A stretch of DNA of 64,000 nt, taken from NCBI RefSeq assembly GCF_004319545.1, contig NZ_CP036313.1:2172501-2236500 (forward strand), given 5' to 3'. The translations under genes and the position numbers were made by a program. This stretch comes from Desulfobacter hydrogenophilus. Lineage in GTDB: Bacteria > Desulfobacterota > Desulfobacteria > Desulfobacterales > Desulfobacteraceae. Under the pieces are notes generated by a model, which had not been told where the DNA came from, did no database searches, and saw only the letters and a list, made by a program, of their open reading frames with translations. Each line of letters begins with the position of its first letter. The first letter of the stretch is position 1. Below, piece after piece: positions 16,774-25,478 of this stretch.

Positions 16774-17205
16774 TTACGCATTGATCTGCTTTAATGCCGC
16801 TATATATTTTTCTTTTCTTGCCAGATCTTCCCGGGTGGGCTCTGGAATGCGGCCCATGTCCATATTGTGGGTCAAATCAGCAATCTTTACACGCTTTGCA
16901 TTTTTGTTGGTTTTTACTCTGTCGATATAATCGAAATAAGATTCTGCATCACTTTTGCTCAGACATTTAAGCGCTTCCACGATATTCGGGGAAAAACCCA
17001 GGGCAATTAAATCAATATCACTGTAGTCTGTATCTTCCATGACATCATGGAGGACCGCGACAATTCGTTCCGTATTGGTTTTCATGCACAGCATGACATG
17101 TAAGGGATGCAGGATATACGGTTCTCCGGCTTTATCCACCTGCCCTTTATGGGCGCGGGCAGCAAGAATAATGGCATCTTCTAAATTTGCAGCAGTTTTA
17201 GGCAT
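16774..17205 (-). CDS. HD-domain alarmone hydrolase (MESH1/SpoT-HD-like)
   Basis: A 143-aa single-domain protein. Motifs: AHKGQVDKAGEPYILHPLHV with His33, AVLHDVMEDTDYSDIDL with His53/Asp54 and the ED pair, and VKIADLTHNMDM, the K-x-ADL-x-HN signature of ppGpp 3'-pyrophosphohydrolases. It probably removes the product of the adjacent synthetase and could work as its antitoxin. It stands 70 bases before the synthetase gene and 18 bases after the vWA gene on the same strand. Confidence 0.82.
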   Translation of the reverse strand: MPKTAANLEDAIILAARAHKGQVDKAGEPYILHPLHVMLCMKTNTERIVAVLHDVMEDTDYSDIDLIALGFSPNIVEALKCLSKSDAESYFDYIDRVKTNKNAKRVKIADLTHNMDMGRIPEPTREDLARKEKYIAALKQINA

Positions 17206-17222
17206 ATAAACCCAATAAAAAG

Positions 17223-17987
17223 TTAATCAAAAGTGATCATTTGGGGCCTGTAGCATTTCAATACCGCCCCGGCTTCATTAAAATATGTTTCCCAGAAATT
17301 TTTTACTTCATCATATTTTTTCTGGGTCCCGGCATAGGCCCCGGAAACATATACGTTAATCCCGTTTAAATCCGGCAGACGACTGCCTTTTTTCTCTGTT
17401 TCAATGATTTTTCCGGGCAGCACTTTCTTTTTCTGGAAATTAAAAAATTCTGATTCTTCAATCATATCGGAAAGGATAATCAGCTTTTTTTGTTTTGCAT
17501 TGACATCATCAAAGTATAGCTTTGATAACCGGATAGCAGCGATGATTTCAGTATTATTTGCTTTTGCAGCACCGCTGAATGCTCTGGCAATCTGTTCCTT
17601 AAACGCCAGTTTGCTTTTTCTTACCTCTTTATCGTATTTTAATTTTGACTCCCAGGTCCCCTTTTTTCTGAAATACATATCTGCAATAATATCCGGTTTC
17701 CGGCTGCTCTGCCCTGTTATTTTGAATATGGTGATCTGCTCATCCCCGGTTATTTTTTTGCACAGGTCTTTTTTCTTAACTTTTATCCCAGGGCTTCTGC
17801 AACCGGTCACCAGGGTTACAGCCTCCCAGTATTTAGGCAGGTTCTCCCCCACACTGCCTGAATAATCAACAATCATAATCAGATGTCGGCCGACCCTGTC
17901 ATCATCTTCTGCAAAACACTGACGGGATACCCCTGAAACGACCAGTAAAACAATGAGTGCAGTGAAAAGAGCTTGTTTATTTAGCAT
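17223..17987 (-). CDS. Secreted von Willebrand factor A-domain protein
   Basis: A 254-aa protein with a clear signal peptide (ALFTALIVLLVVSGVS, cleavage near FAED), so periplasmic or lipid-anchored through Cys24. The vWA MIDAS starts with LIMIVDYSGSVGEN (Asp41, Ser43, Ser45); NNTEIIAAI supplies the MIDAS Thr and KKLIILSDMIEES the second Asp. The MIDAS is complete, so metal-dependent protein binding is likely. The strong AAAGGAGG before ATG 17987 lies in the end of the upstream membrane-protein gene, giving an 11-base overlap. It couples membrane proteins to the downstream alarmone genes in one operon. Ligand unknown. Confidence 0.72.
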   Translation of the reverse strand: MLNKQALFTALIVLLVVSGVSRQCFAEDDDRVGRHLIMIVDYSGSVGENLPKYWEAVTLVTGCRSPGIKVKKKDLCKKITGDEQITIFKITGQSSRKPDIIADMYFRKKGTWESKLKYDKEVRKSKLAFKEQIARAFSGAAKANNTEIIAAIRLSKLYFDDVNAKQKKLIILSDMIEESEFFNFQKKKVLPGKIIETEKKGSRLPDLNGINVYVSGAYAGTQKKYDEVKNFWETYFNEAGAVLKCYRPQMITFD

Positions 17988-19092
17988 CTGACGCCTCCTT
18001 TAATGTGCTTTCAGGGCGAACCGGTTTCAGCGCATCGATAATCTCACTTTTTTCCTGAGTGAATCGGGTTCTCATCGCATTCAGCCGCTGCACGAAGTCA
18101 TTGGGCATTCTGTCGAGATCAACCCCGATGGTCTCTTTAAAACACATGGGTTTTGGCGCACCTTCCTTTTCATAAGCGTCTATATACACCGCTCTTAACT
18201 CTTTAAACGCCGATTGGCAAAAATCAATCACCCGCTCTAATTCATTGACTTCCTGGCGCCAGGCTGAAAAAATGTTATTCAACTTCATCTTCCCCTGTTT
18301 ATAATCCTTTTCAGACTGTTTAAAGTCTGGATCTGAATAATGGCTCATGTAAGAACTTATGATTGATACCGTAAACAAAATGGTATTAAAAATAAAAAAG
18401 AAAAGAACCACCAGATCAATCTCCACCCCTTCTTTGAAATACTCCAGTATCAGTGCCTCTTCATCCCCGGTGAAAAATTTAAGTCGAATCCAGGCGATTA
18501 GAGCCAGAAGGACAATCACCAGCAAAATCAGCCCCAGGGACCTGAATTTTACCCCTTCCGATTTTATCCATCCGCCAATGAAGTGGGCCAGCATACTTAA
18601 AAAAAAGGAGAGACCAAATGCAAGCAGGTAGGTAAAATAGGTATATTCATCCCCAAATGCCTGAAATACCGAATAGTTGATCGGCACCTCCACCATTATA
18701 ATAACAAACATAACGATAAAGTATGTCAGTTTGTTCCACTGAACGTGGGGAACCATATAATTGCGGTTTTTAAGGCGCTGGGAAAAATCGTCCTTTGTCC
18801 TGTGGAACTCGTCTAACACTGGATCAATCATATTTCGCCACTGACGGATTCTTTCTGCGTGATAATCGACCTGAGACTGAATCCGCCGTTCCCAGAAGTG
18901 CTGCGTCTCTTTTTCATACTGGGAGGCCTTGGTCTGCTGAACGGGAATTTTCTTTTTCTGAGCGTCCTCAGTACCTGCGAGTTTTGCTCTTTTGAACTCC
19001 TTTTCAGGTATTTTTATATTTCGGCAGAGAGCATATTTGCCATTTGCCTTATATTTCACCGGAGACGTTTTCTCGCGATTTAAAAAGCCCAT
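17977..19092 (-). CDS. Four-helix membrane protein with coiled-coil tail
   Basis: A 371-aa protein. A charged N-terminal region with a coiled coil (HFWERRIQSQVDYHAERI) precedes four membrane spans: LTYFIVMFVIIMVEVPINY, YLLAFGLSFFLSMLAHFIGG, LGLILLVIVLLALIAWI and VVLFFFIFNTILFTVSIISS. Then comes SHYSDPDFKQ and a helical C-terminal part. The upstream 316-aa protein has the same layout with a comparable VEPDYPQLFQKY after its last span, so the two look like distant paralogues that could form one complex. I start at ATG 19092 (AAAGGA six bases upstream) rather than 19107. No known family recognised. Confidence 0.65.
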   Translation of the reverse strand: MGFLNREKTSPVKYKANGKYALCRNIKIPEKEFKRAKLAGTEDAQKKKIPVQQTKASQYEKETQHFWERRIQSQVDYHAERIRQWRNMIDPVLDEFHRTKDDFSQRLKNRNYMVPHVQWNKLTYFIVMFVIIMVEVPINYSVFQAFGDEYTYFTYLLAFGLSFFLSMLAHFIGGWIKSEGVKFRSLGLILLVIVLLALIAWIRLKFFTGDEEALILEYFKEGVEIDLVVLFFFIFNTILFTVSIISSYMSHYSDPDFKQSEKDYKQGKMKLNNIFSAWRQEVNELERVIDFCQSAFKELRAVYIDAYEKEGAPKPMCFKETIGVDLDRMPNDFVQRLNAMRTRFTQEKSEIIDALKPVRPESTLKEASDAK

Positions 19093-19115
19093 TGTAAATC
19101 CTTTCATAACGTTTT

Positions 19116-20066
19116 TCAGAAGTCTGTGCTGCTCTCCTGGCAGTGAATGATCTCATCCAGATTTTTCAAGACCAGTTGTTTAATCTCAAATGACTGGGGT
19201 TTGAGAATGCCTTTTTCCCTGGATTTTTTATTAAAATGCTCAATATAGGTTATATCCATTTGTTCGGCAGCAGCTTTTAATTCATGCTGGACCTGATTGC
19301 ATAAATTTAAGTTTTCAATATGCTGACACCTCAATTGAGTGATTTCATCGCTCAGCTTTCTGTATTTTTGAAACAACTGCGGATAGTCAGGTTCAACATC
19401 GTATGCCAGATGTGTTAAAATAAGCACCAGAAGCAGCAGGATATAATTGCACAGGCCCAAAATAACGGCCTCGCTGGCAAAATCCCAACTGTCCAGTATC
19501 AGAAAAATAACACAGGAGTAGAGGATAAAAACGATCCCGGTATACACCATATTTATGTGTCTTACGCCGTAGTGGCGCTGAAATCTGCCGCCAAAATACC
19601 CGATGGCCGTCCCAAAGAAACCCAGGAGGCATCCCGAAGCGATTTTAAAAAAAATAATTTGGAAAATCGGCGTAAAAAGATAGGCATCAACAATGGAAGC
19701 CATGATAAAGAAGCTGGCCAGAAAGATAGCCAGGCCTGTTTTATTCATTAAAATTTCAGGATCCCGGTCACCTAATTTCTGCCTTAACCTGAAATACTCT
19801 TTCTTCACAGGAAGCAGTCCGGACTTAATCTGATTATAATCCTTGTTGATTGCCTCCTCACTGGCAATAAAATGATTGCAGATGCTTTCTATGCCCTGCT
19901 CAAATGCTTTTTTGTATCTATACTGATTCGGGGTGTGGCCTGAAAACTTATTATCTAGGACAAACGCTTCTGCATCCCGCTCCCCGTCCTGGTTTGGATA
20001 ATAGTTGGTATACCAGTCATCTATAAACGCTTTGGTGGATTTTTTAATTGAAAAATGAAATGCCAC
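19116..20066 (-). CDS. Four-helix membrane protein, first gene of the alarmone/vWA operon
   Basis: A 316-aa protein. N-terminal 110 residues are soluble and charged; four spans follow: TGLAIFLASFFIMASIVDAY, IIFFKIASGCLLGFFGTAIG, MVYTGIVFILYSCVIFLIL and VILGLCNYILLLLVLILTHL. After VEPDYPQLFQKYRKL comes a coiled coil (ITQLRCQHIENLNLCNQVQ). It starts at GTG 20066 with GAGGTA just upstream and ends nine bases before the next gene's frame. It looks like a paralogue of that gene. A copy of the ATACGGAG motif at 20151-20182 marks the probable promoter region. Confidence 0.65.
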   Translation of the reverse strand: MAFHFSIKKSTKAFIDDWYTNYYPNQDGERDAEAFVLDNKFSGHTPNQYRYKKAFEQGIESICNHFIASEEAINKDYNQIKSGLLPVKKEYFRLRQKLGDRDPEILMNKTGLAIFLASFFIMASIVDAYLFTPIFQIIFFKIASGCLLGFFGTAIGYFGGRFQRHYGVRHINMVYTGIVFILYSCVIFLILDSWDFASEAVILGLCNYILLLLVLILTHLAYDVEPDYPQLFQKYRKLSDEITQLRCQHIENLNLCNQVQHELKAAAEQMDITYIEHFNKKSREKGILKPQSFEIKQLVLKNLDEIIHCQESSTDF

Positions 20067-20391
20067 GGTTACCTCAAATCTGAATAATTATGAATTCATC
20101 ATACAACCATAAAAAAAAGCCCGATTCTGCAATCCTCATCCTGATATCAGATACGGATCCGGACGAGGTGTTTTTAAAAAATAGCTGAAAATATAACGAA
20201 ATTTTCTATACCATCATTCCTACTGTTTTCACAACCCGGGCAACTTTTTTTTAAATTCCATAACACGTGATCACATTCAAATAGTGTAACGAGATTTTCC
20301 ATTGGAGACTTATGAAATACTGTAAGGCTAATACCAGGCGATTTTCCTAAGCGCTTATGTTGATGAAGTTAATAAGCGTGCTGAAAAGTTT
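20067..20391. other. Intergenic region with solo transposon-end-like sequence and degenerate CRISPR repeat
   Basis: Three things are visible. An ATACGGA motif lies at 20151-20182, upstream of the membrane-protein operon. TGATCAC then ATTCAAATAGTGTAACG at 20268-20291 matches the left end of the transposon found in cas2 (same TG-to-ATTCAAA spacing). Bases 20316-20351 match the 3' half of the CRISPR repeat at 15 of 21 positions (AGGC...TTTTCCTAAG) and are one spacer length (40 bases) from the first intact repeat, so this is probably a decayed terminal repeat. Confidence 0.45.
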
Positions 20392-21320
20392 GTCTTAATC
20401 CTCTCTAATCGAGGCAGTCTTTCTAAGGATCCCTGGTATGCTAATCACAGTGAGGATCAGGAAGGTCTTAATCCTCTCTAATCGAGGCAGTCTTTCTAAG
20501 GATTGTGTTTGCGCTACTAAGCTCTTTATTGTTAAGTGGGTCTTAATCCTCTCTAATCGAGGCAGTCTTTCTAAGAAGTCAACGGTAATAGGTGCTGGAA
20601 TGGGACTCTTGTTTGGATGGTCTTAATCCTCTCTAATCGAGGCAGTCTTTCTAAGTATTTTTGACAAGTTTTGTTGGAAGCCTTCCTACTTTGTCTTAAT
20701 CCTCTCTAATCGAGGCAGTCTTTCTAAGTGGAGCACACCCTTGGCTGTCAATATGTCAAAATGTCTTAATCCTCTCTAATCGAGGCAGTCTTTCTAAGTC
20801 GTGCAGAGGAAACAAAATCACTTACACCCTTGTAGAGTCTTAATCCTCTCTAATCGAGGCAGTCTTTCTAAGATGATCGCATTGATCATAACAGACGCAC
20901 AAGAGTTTACGTCTTAATCCTCTCTAATCGAGGCAGTCTTTCTAAGTGGTATTCCTAGGGAGACCCGGGAATTTTCCGATGAGGTCTTAATCCTCTCTAA
21001 TCGAGGCAGTCTTTCTAAGTGGACAAGGAGATTAAAATTTTAGAGCTCCAATTCAAGTCTTAATCCTCTCTAATCGAGGCAGTCTTTCTAAGTTTATTTA
21101 ACAATAATCTTTCCGCCGTCGCCCTGGACAGTCTTAATCCTCTCTAATCGAGGCAGTCTTTCTAAGAGATGGAATTGGGTGCAGTTTGTCTTTCTGCCTC
21201 CCAAGTGTCTTAATCCTCTCTAATCGAGGCAGTCTTTCTAAGTTGCTGGCGTAGCCCGCAGAAAAAAAAGATAGTTTAAAAAAAGTCTTAATCCTCTCTA
21301 ATCGAGGCAGTCTTTCTAAG
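20392..21320 (-). CRISPR. CRISPR array 1: 13 repeats of 36 bp, 12 spacers
   Basis: Repeat on the + strand begins GTCTTAATCCTCTCTAATCG and ends AGGCAGTCTTTCTAAG; repeats start at 20392, 20465, 20540, 20620, 20693, 20763, 20837, 20911, 20984, 21057, 21131, 21207 and 21285. All 13 are identical. Spacers are 34-44 bases and unrelated to each other. The leader (homologous to that of array 2) lies on the high-coordinate side, so transcription is on the minus strand and crRNAs would carry a 5' tag ATTAAGAC. I found no match of these spacers elsewhere in the window by eye. Confidence 0.98.
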
Positions 21321-21773
21321 CCTTTAATATCGTTGAATAAAAACATTTTCAAAGATCCTGTAAATTTATAACCTGTTGAAAAACGGTACATATTAACATC
21401 TGGCAAAAAGTTCGTCAATCAGTGTCTGACAGGGCTTAAGTTCTTGCATTTTTGGCCTCATTTTTATGTTATATAATTGATTTTACATCAAAAAATGCAA
21501 TCTGAAATGTTCGCCAACCGCTGCCGGATTTTGCCGGGTTCCGCCATTTTCGAAAATCGGCTATTTTTTAGATTCTTAACCCACTGATATTATGAATTTT
21601 CTCAGACACCCAAAAATCAAATATTCGCCAACTCCTGTGACATTGAAAGGAAGATGGCAGTTGGCGAACTTTTTAAACAGGCTGGTTTTTAGCATGGATA
21701 TGTCATTGCTATTTAATATCAATGGGTTATCGCTACAACGCGTCTTTCAAAAAAGTTCGCCAATTGAATCGGG
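21321..21773 (-). promoter_or_regulatory. Leader of CRISPR array 1
   Basis: About 450 bp between array 1 and RT-cas1, clearly homologous to 31708-32165 beside array 2 (shared AAAGATCCTGTAAATTTATA, ACCTGTTGAA, GGCAAAAAGTTCGTCAATC and more). It contains an inverted pair TTCGCCAACT...AGTTGGCGAA at 21623-21667 and further TTCGCCAA copies near 21510 and 21755, candidates for protein-binding sites. The stretch 21774-21851 up to the RT-cas1 stop is not shared. Confidence 0.75.
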
Positions 21774-21851
21774 AAACAGCCTTCTATTCAAATAGTCATT
21801 TTGTTATTTATTTTCAAATGGTTAGAGCTATGTTTTTTGAGAAAAGCACAT

Positions 21852-24149
21852 TTACCAGCGACTAAGGTATGGTTTATATTTTTTCTTACCATGCAGGTAC
21901 TCCCGGAGTGTCACGGCCTGTTGAAACAGAATATTTTGCAGGGTATCTTTACGGCCTTTATGAACCACCTCCGTACCCAGCCGGGTCATGGTGGCCCCCG
22001 CCAACTTTTTACAGCACGCTTTGGTCAAAAAACCGTCTTTTTGTTGTTCAATTTTCCCGCCCCTGTTCAGCATGCTGATAACTGTCCGGTCCACAACAGG
22101 CGCCCGGAACTCTTCAATCAGATCATAGATCAGAACAGGTTTACCCGGCTGGTACGAATGCAGAAAACCTGCCGTGGGATTGAGCCCGGCTTTAACAACA
22201 GCATATAATGCCTGGGAATAAAGAATACCATATCCATAATTGAGCAGTGAATTGACCGGATCCCCGGCTCCTTTTCTTTTGCGGCCTGCAAATTCAAAAT
22301 TCCCGGGAAGGACATAAGAGATAAGGTGCCAGTATTTGGATGCAAAATTTCCCTCCAGTCCCATAAGCCCGTTTCTGAAACGTCCGGGCTCTTTGTCCGT
22401 ATTCAGCGAATTAATTTTATTGGTCAGCTGCTCCAGTTGTTCCTTTTCCTTTTCAAAGGCCTCTTTGTACCCATTATTCCTTTTTTTATACTTTCCGTAT
22501 GACTTCAGCAGCGCCAGTTGATTTTTGGTTTTCCCTAAAATGAACATCCGGGCCAGGTGCAAGCCTTGTTTATCATCCCTGAGAGCCACCTGTTTTTGAA
22601 CAATTTCCGCCCTGGCACCTGCCGGATGCTGTAAAACAGCCGTTATGTTGCCAAAACCGTCAATGATATGAAATGGGATATCCTTTACCGCGCAATGGTG
22701 CAGTACATTGGTTGAAACTGAGAGCCCCTGTTCAGCAACGGTAATGCCTTTCAGTTCCGAAACCGGTATTTCGGAAACGATTTTCTGTTTCTGCCGGACA
22801 ACGATACGATTGGACTGAATACCGACAAAATGGCCCGGACTGAGGATAAAAAGCTCCCCGCCGGCAGCTTGCTTCCGCTTAAACTGTCTTCTTTTAACAC
22901 CTGCTTTCTGATCTGCCTGCTGGATGGGTTTTTCTGATTTCAGCGCAGCCTGACCCTCTTCCCAGATGGCCAGTAATTGTTTCTTTTTTTCTTTTTCGGA
23001 AAGAAGAAACTGTGATGCGGGCAAGGGAAGCCGCAGATGAGGCGGTGGTTTCCGGGGCCATTTTCCCTGTTTTATCCGGCACTGTACAAGCCAGCCAAGT
23101 AAAGTAATGATCTTTTGTTCAATGAATTGAAACTGTTCCCCGGAACCGAGGAACCCATAATGAAACTGCCAGCCTTTAACGGCCTGACCAAGACGGACAA
23201 AGACCTCATCCAGGCTAAGGCTGCTTTTCGGGGAGAGCAGGAAGCCGAGTTTGCTGTTTATTCTATTCCGCTTTTTTTCGCTGATGCTCCTGGTGGTTCC
23301 TTTAAAATGGATGCCAAGGAAATCAAACCCTTGTTCAAGACTTGCCACGGGTGACTTATTCTCATTGAGCTGCAGTGACAATTTGCGGGAAAGATAATCT
23401 TTGACTGCCAAATCCGCTTCCAGGGCCTGATCTTTGCTCGCGCATTGCAGAATATAATCATCAGCATATCGAACCCACCCCCACTGGTTTTCTTTAACAA
23501 AAACATCAAGTTCATGAAGATAAAGATTGGCCAGCAGCGGTGAGATGACCTGTCCCTGCCGGACACCGGCTTCAACATCCTTCCATTTTCCCCCTTTGGC
23601 GATAATGCCGGAACGGCACCAGAGCGCCACCAGGGTCACCAGGGTTTTCTCATGGCCCACCAGGTCACTGAATAATGAAATAAGATGGTCGTGATTCAAC
23701 CGGTCAAAAAAATCATCAACATCCTGTCGCACGACCCACTGGCGTTTCCCGGCGTTGAGATTATGCTCCACCCGCCGGATGGCCCGGTAATGCCCTTTGT
23801 CTTTTCGATAGGCATAGCTGGTGTCCAGAAACAGTTTTTCCGCCAGGGGTTCCACAACCGTAAGCAGTGCTTTTTGTATAATTTTATCGGCAACCGTGGG
23901 TAACCCAAGATGACGCCACTCTTTTTTTTCATTAAATTTCGGGGTCCGGATTTCCGCAACCGGTTCAGGGGTATATCCGCCCTCTATAATATCTTGCCGG
24001 AGGCGACGAAGGTTCTTTTTAAGGTCCTTTTCAAATGCATCAACAGACACGTTATCTATGCCGCCCCGGGAGCCTTTTTGCCTGACCCGGCGGAAGGCAT
24101 TGAGCAGGTTGGATTCATCCAGAAAGGCATCAAGAATGGAAGCCGTCAT
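21852..24149 (-). CDS. cas1: Reverse transcriptase-Cas1 fusion
   Basis: A 765-aa fusion. Residues 1-330 are a group II intron-like RT: RQDVDDFFDRLNHDHL (141-156), GVRQGQVISPLLANLYLHEL (195-214) and the catalytic WVRYADDYILQ (YADD 228-231). From about residue 430 is Cas1: LFILSPGHFVGIQSNRIVV, MGLEGNFASKYW (catalytic Glu near 600), AGFLHSYQPGKPVLIYDLIE (His and Asp ligands). No N-terminal Cas6 part is present. Such fusions acquire spacers from RNA as well as DNA. The start has GGGGGG upstream and lies 18 bases after the cas2 stop, so cas2 and RT-cas1 were one operon; a transposon in cas2 now separates RT-cas1 from that promoter. Both domains look intact. Confidence 0.97.
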   Translation of the reverse strand: MTASILDAFLDESNLLNAFRRVRQKGSRGGIDNVSVDAFEKDLKKNLRRLRQDIIEGGYTPEPVAEIRTPKFNEKKEWRHLGLPTVADKIIQKALLTVVEPLAEKLFLDTSYAYRKDKGHYRAIRRVEHNLNAGKRQWVVRQDVDDFFDRLNHDHLISLFSDLVGHEKTLVTLVALWCRSGIIAKGGKWKDVEAGVRQGQVISPLLANLYLHELDVFVKENQWGWVRYADDYILQCASKDQALEADLAVKDYLSRKLSLQLNENKSPVASLEQGFDFLGIHFKGTTRSISEKKRNRINSKLGFLLSPKSSLSLDEVFVRLGQAVKGWQFHYGFLGSGEQFQFIEQKIITLLGWLVQCRIKQGKWPRKPPPHLRLPLPASQFLLSEKEKKKQLLAIWEEGQAALKSEKPIQQADQKAGVKRRQFKRKQAAGGELFILSPGHFVGIQSNRIVVRQKQKIVSEIPVSELKGITVAEQGLSVSTNVLHHCAVKDIPFHIIDGFGNITAVLQHPAGARAEIVQKQVALRDDKQGLHLARMFILGKTKNQLALLKSYGKYKKRNNGYKEAFEKEKEQLEQLTNKINSLNTDKEPGRFRNGLMGLEGNFASKYWHLISYVLPGNFEFAGRKRKGAGDPVNSLLNYGYGILYSQALYAVVKAGLNPTAGFLHSYQPGKPVLIYDLIEEFRAPVVDRTVISMLNRGGKIEQQKDGFLTKACCKKLAGATMTRLGTEVVHKGRKDTLQNILFQQAVTLREYLHGKKKYKPYLSRW

Positions 24150-24167
24150 ATGTTGTAATCCCCCCTA

Positions 24168-24291
24168 TCAGACGATACTGTTGTAGTTTCCCTTTTTAAG
24201 TCCGCTTTGTTCCCTTCTGTCGGCACATTTTCCGCAAAGCAGATAAAAGAGTACAGAGTCCTGTTTTGGATTAATGATTTTTTCAATCCTC
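24168..24291 (-). pseudogene. cas2: cas2, 3' part (split by transposon)
   Basis: This segment encodes the Cas2 C-terminus, KIINPKQDSVLFYLLCGK then CADRREQSGLKKGNYNSIV and TGA at 24168-24170. The N-terminal part is at 28617-28808. The break is marked by TCAATCCTC at 24283-24291, duplicated at 28636-28644. Joining the two parts with a single copy gives 288 bases, a 95-aa Cas2 with the junction KMRIEKIINPKQDSV in frame. Confidence 0.9.
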
Positions 24292-24352
24292 TGGTAAGAT
24301 TCAAAAAGTGTAACGCGTACCCCGCAGTTTCATGACGAAATAATGTAACGGG
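24292..24352 (+). repeat. Transposon left end with two transposase-site-like repeats
   Basis: Two sites with core ATGTAACG or GTGTAACG: AGATTCAAAAAGTGTAACG ending at 24315 and GAAATAATGTAACGG ending at 24351. The remaining bases to 24487 are rich in ATCCCGCC motifs and precede the first gene. Confidence 0.75.
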
Positions 24353-24487
24353 CAGATATCCCGCCGCTATATCCCGCCAATCAAATAAAAAATCATACCC
24401 CGCCTATCCCGCCGATAGACCTCGCCGCTGCTTCTTTCAAAATTTGGTACATATAATCTCCCTGATTCAAATTTTGGAGAAGAAATA

Positions 24488-24865
24488 ATGGCAAAGAATT
24501 CACGTGGAAGACGACCTTGCTCTATTTGCCGGAAATGGTTCACCCCTGATGTAAGACAAAAAGGGCGGCAGAAAACATGTCGTTCGGCTTGCCAAAAAGA
24601 GCTTCATCGAAGGCAATGTGAAAAGTGGAACAGGAAAAACAAAGCTGTTTGCAAAAACAATTATCTGGCAAAAAAACTTGAAGAAGCTGAGGAGCAACAA
24701 ACATCTGGGAACCTTCCTTCGCTTTCATATCAAAAACAGACAAAACCTGTTTTGCCAATGGAAGTCATTATAGCAGAATACGGGATCAAGCCGGCAATTA
24801 TCATTCAATATCTGGTTACCCAGGTTATCAGCCATAACAATGAAAAAATACAGGGATTCCCATAA
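24488..24865 (+). CDS. Transposon zinc-ribbon protein
   Basis: A 125-aa basic protein. CSICRKWFTPDVRQKGRQKT then CRSACQKELHRRQCEKW gives paired C-x2-C and C-x3-C ligands, followed by a lysine-rich helix and a hydrophobic C-terminal stretch (IIIQYLVTQVISH). Start ATG 24488 has GGAGAAG seven bases upstream. It is first of the five transposon genes and could bind DNA or recruit the transposase; no direct evidence. No function should be assumed beyond zinc binding. Confidence 0.7.
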   Translation: MAKNSRGRRPCSICRKWFTPDVRQKGRQKTCRSACQKELHRRQCEKWNRKNKAVCKNNYLAKKLEEAEEQQTSGNLPSLSYQKQTKPVLPMEVIIAEYGIKPAIIIQYLVTQVISHNNEKIQGFP

Positions 24866-24884
24866 AAGACCCTCTGGCATAAAC

Positions 24885-25091
24885 GACTAATCGAGTATAG
24901 ATTTTAAGATACATGATTGGAATAACTCATTGTAATATAAAGGGATATTAACAGACTAATCGAGTTTTGATTCTAAGAGACATCATGAGGATAACCAACT
25001 GATAATACAAGTAGATATCAACAGAATAATCTCTATCTCAGTTTAAGAGGCAACTGACAGGCGACTCTAACCGGTGATATAAAAAAGCACC
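24885..25091. repeat. Three degenerate tandem 69-70-bp repeats within the transposon
   Basis: Units start at 24885, 24954 and 25024. The first two begin GACTAATCGAGTATAGATTT and GACTAATCGAGTTTTGATTC, followed by TAAGA; the third is GAATAATCTCTATCTCAGTT, TAAGAG. Similarity continues through the whole unit (ATAACTCATTGTAATATAA versus ATAACCAACTGATAATACAA). CTAATCGAG and TCTAAG are shared with the host CRISPR repeats, with nearly the same separation, and the period is close to that of the arrays. Confidence 0.6.
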
Positions 25092-25119
25092 TGAAATTTT
25101 AAAAATAAGGAGGTGTCTT

Positions 25120-25476
25120 GTGAAAAACAGATTTTCATCCCGGCAATTATTTGAACTGAGAAACAATATCCCTGTAGATGTGTTGATCAGGGACCATTTA
25201 CAGATTCTATCCAAGATTAGAGATGGTTATTTTCGTTTTCTATGCCCTTTGTGCAATGAATTTCAAACCGCTGTAAATCCAGCCACGAACCTGGCCAGGT
25301 GCTTCAGATGCGAAAAAAATTTTAATACCATTGACCTTGTCATGAAAATCAAGGGCTATGGATTTAGGGATAGTGTCTTGTTTTTGAAACAAATAAATAC
25401 TGTACCCCAGGTTCAGGCCGCAAAATTGACGGCCCTTGCCGCTATGGTCGGCAGGCCTATGCCGGGAGGGCAGTGA
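25120..25476 (+). CDS. Transposon CHC2-type zinc-finger protein
   Basis: A 118-aa protein with FLCPLCNEFQTAVNPATNLA followed by RCFRCEKNFNTIDLVMK: two C-x2-C knuckles in the arrangement of the DNA-primase CHC2 zinc finger, here four cysteines. In primases this domain reads single-stranded template DNA. Start is GTG 25120 with AAGGAGGT six bases upstream. The next gene begins three bases after its stop. A role in target or end recognition is only a guess. Confidence 0.7.
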   Translation: MKNRFSSRQLFELRNNIPVDVLIRDHLQILSKIRDGYFRFLCPLCNEFQTAVNPATNLARCFRCEKNFNTIDLVMKIKGYGFRDSVLFLKQINTVPQVQAAKLTALAAMVGRPMPGGQ

Positions 25477-25478
25477 GT

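Noticed and set aside
20392..21320. Self-matching spacers in array 1
   Set aside because: Reading the 12 spacers against the window on both strands by eye gave no convincing match. A full-genome and virome search is needed to say more.
21852..24149. A group II intron or retron reverse transcriptase
   Set aside because: The C-terminal half is a complete Cas1 with its Glu, His and Asp ligands, and there is no intron or msr/msd structure beside it.
24885..25091. A mini CRISPR array inside the transposon
   Set aside because: The shared words with the host repeat are short, the third unit has lost most of them, and the between-word segments resemble each other, which real spacers do not. Kept as a tandem repeat and a hypothesis only.
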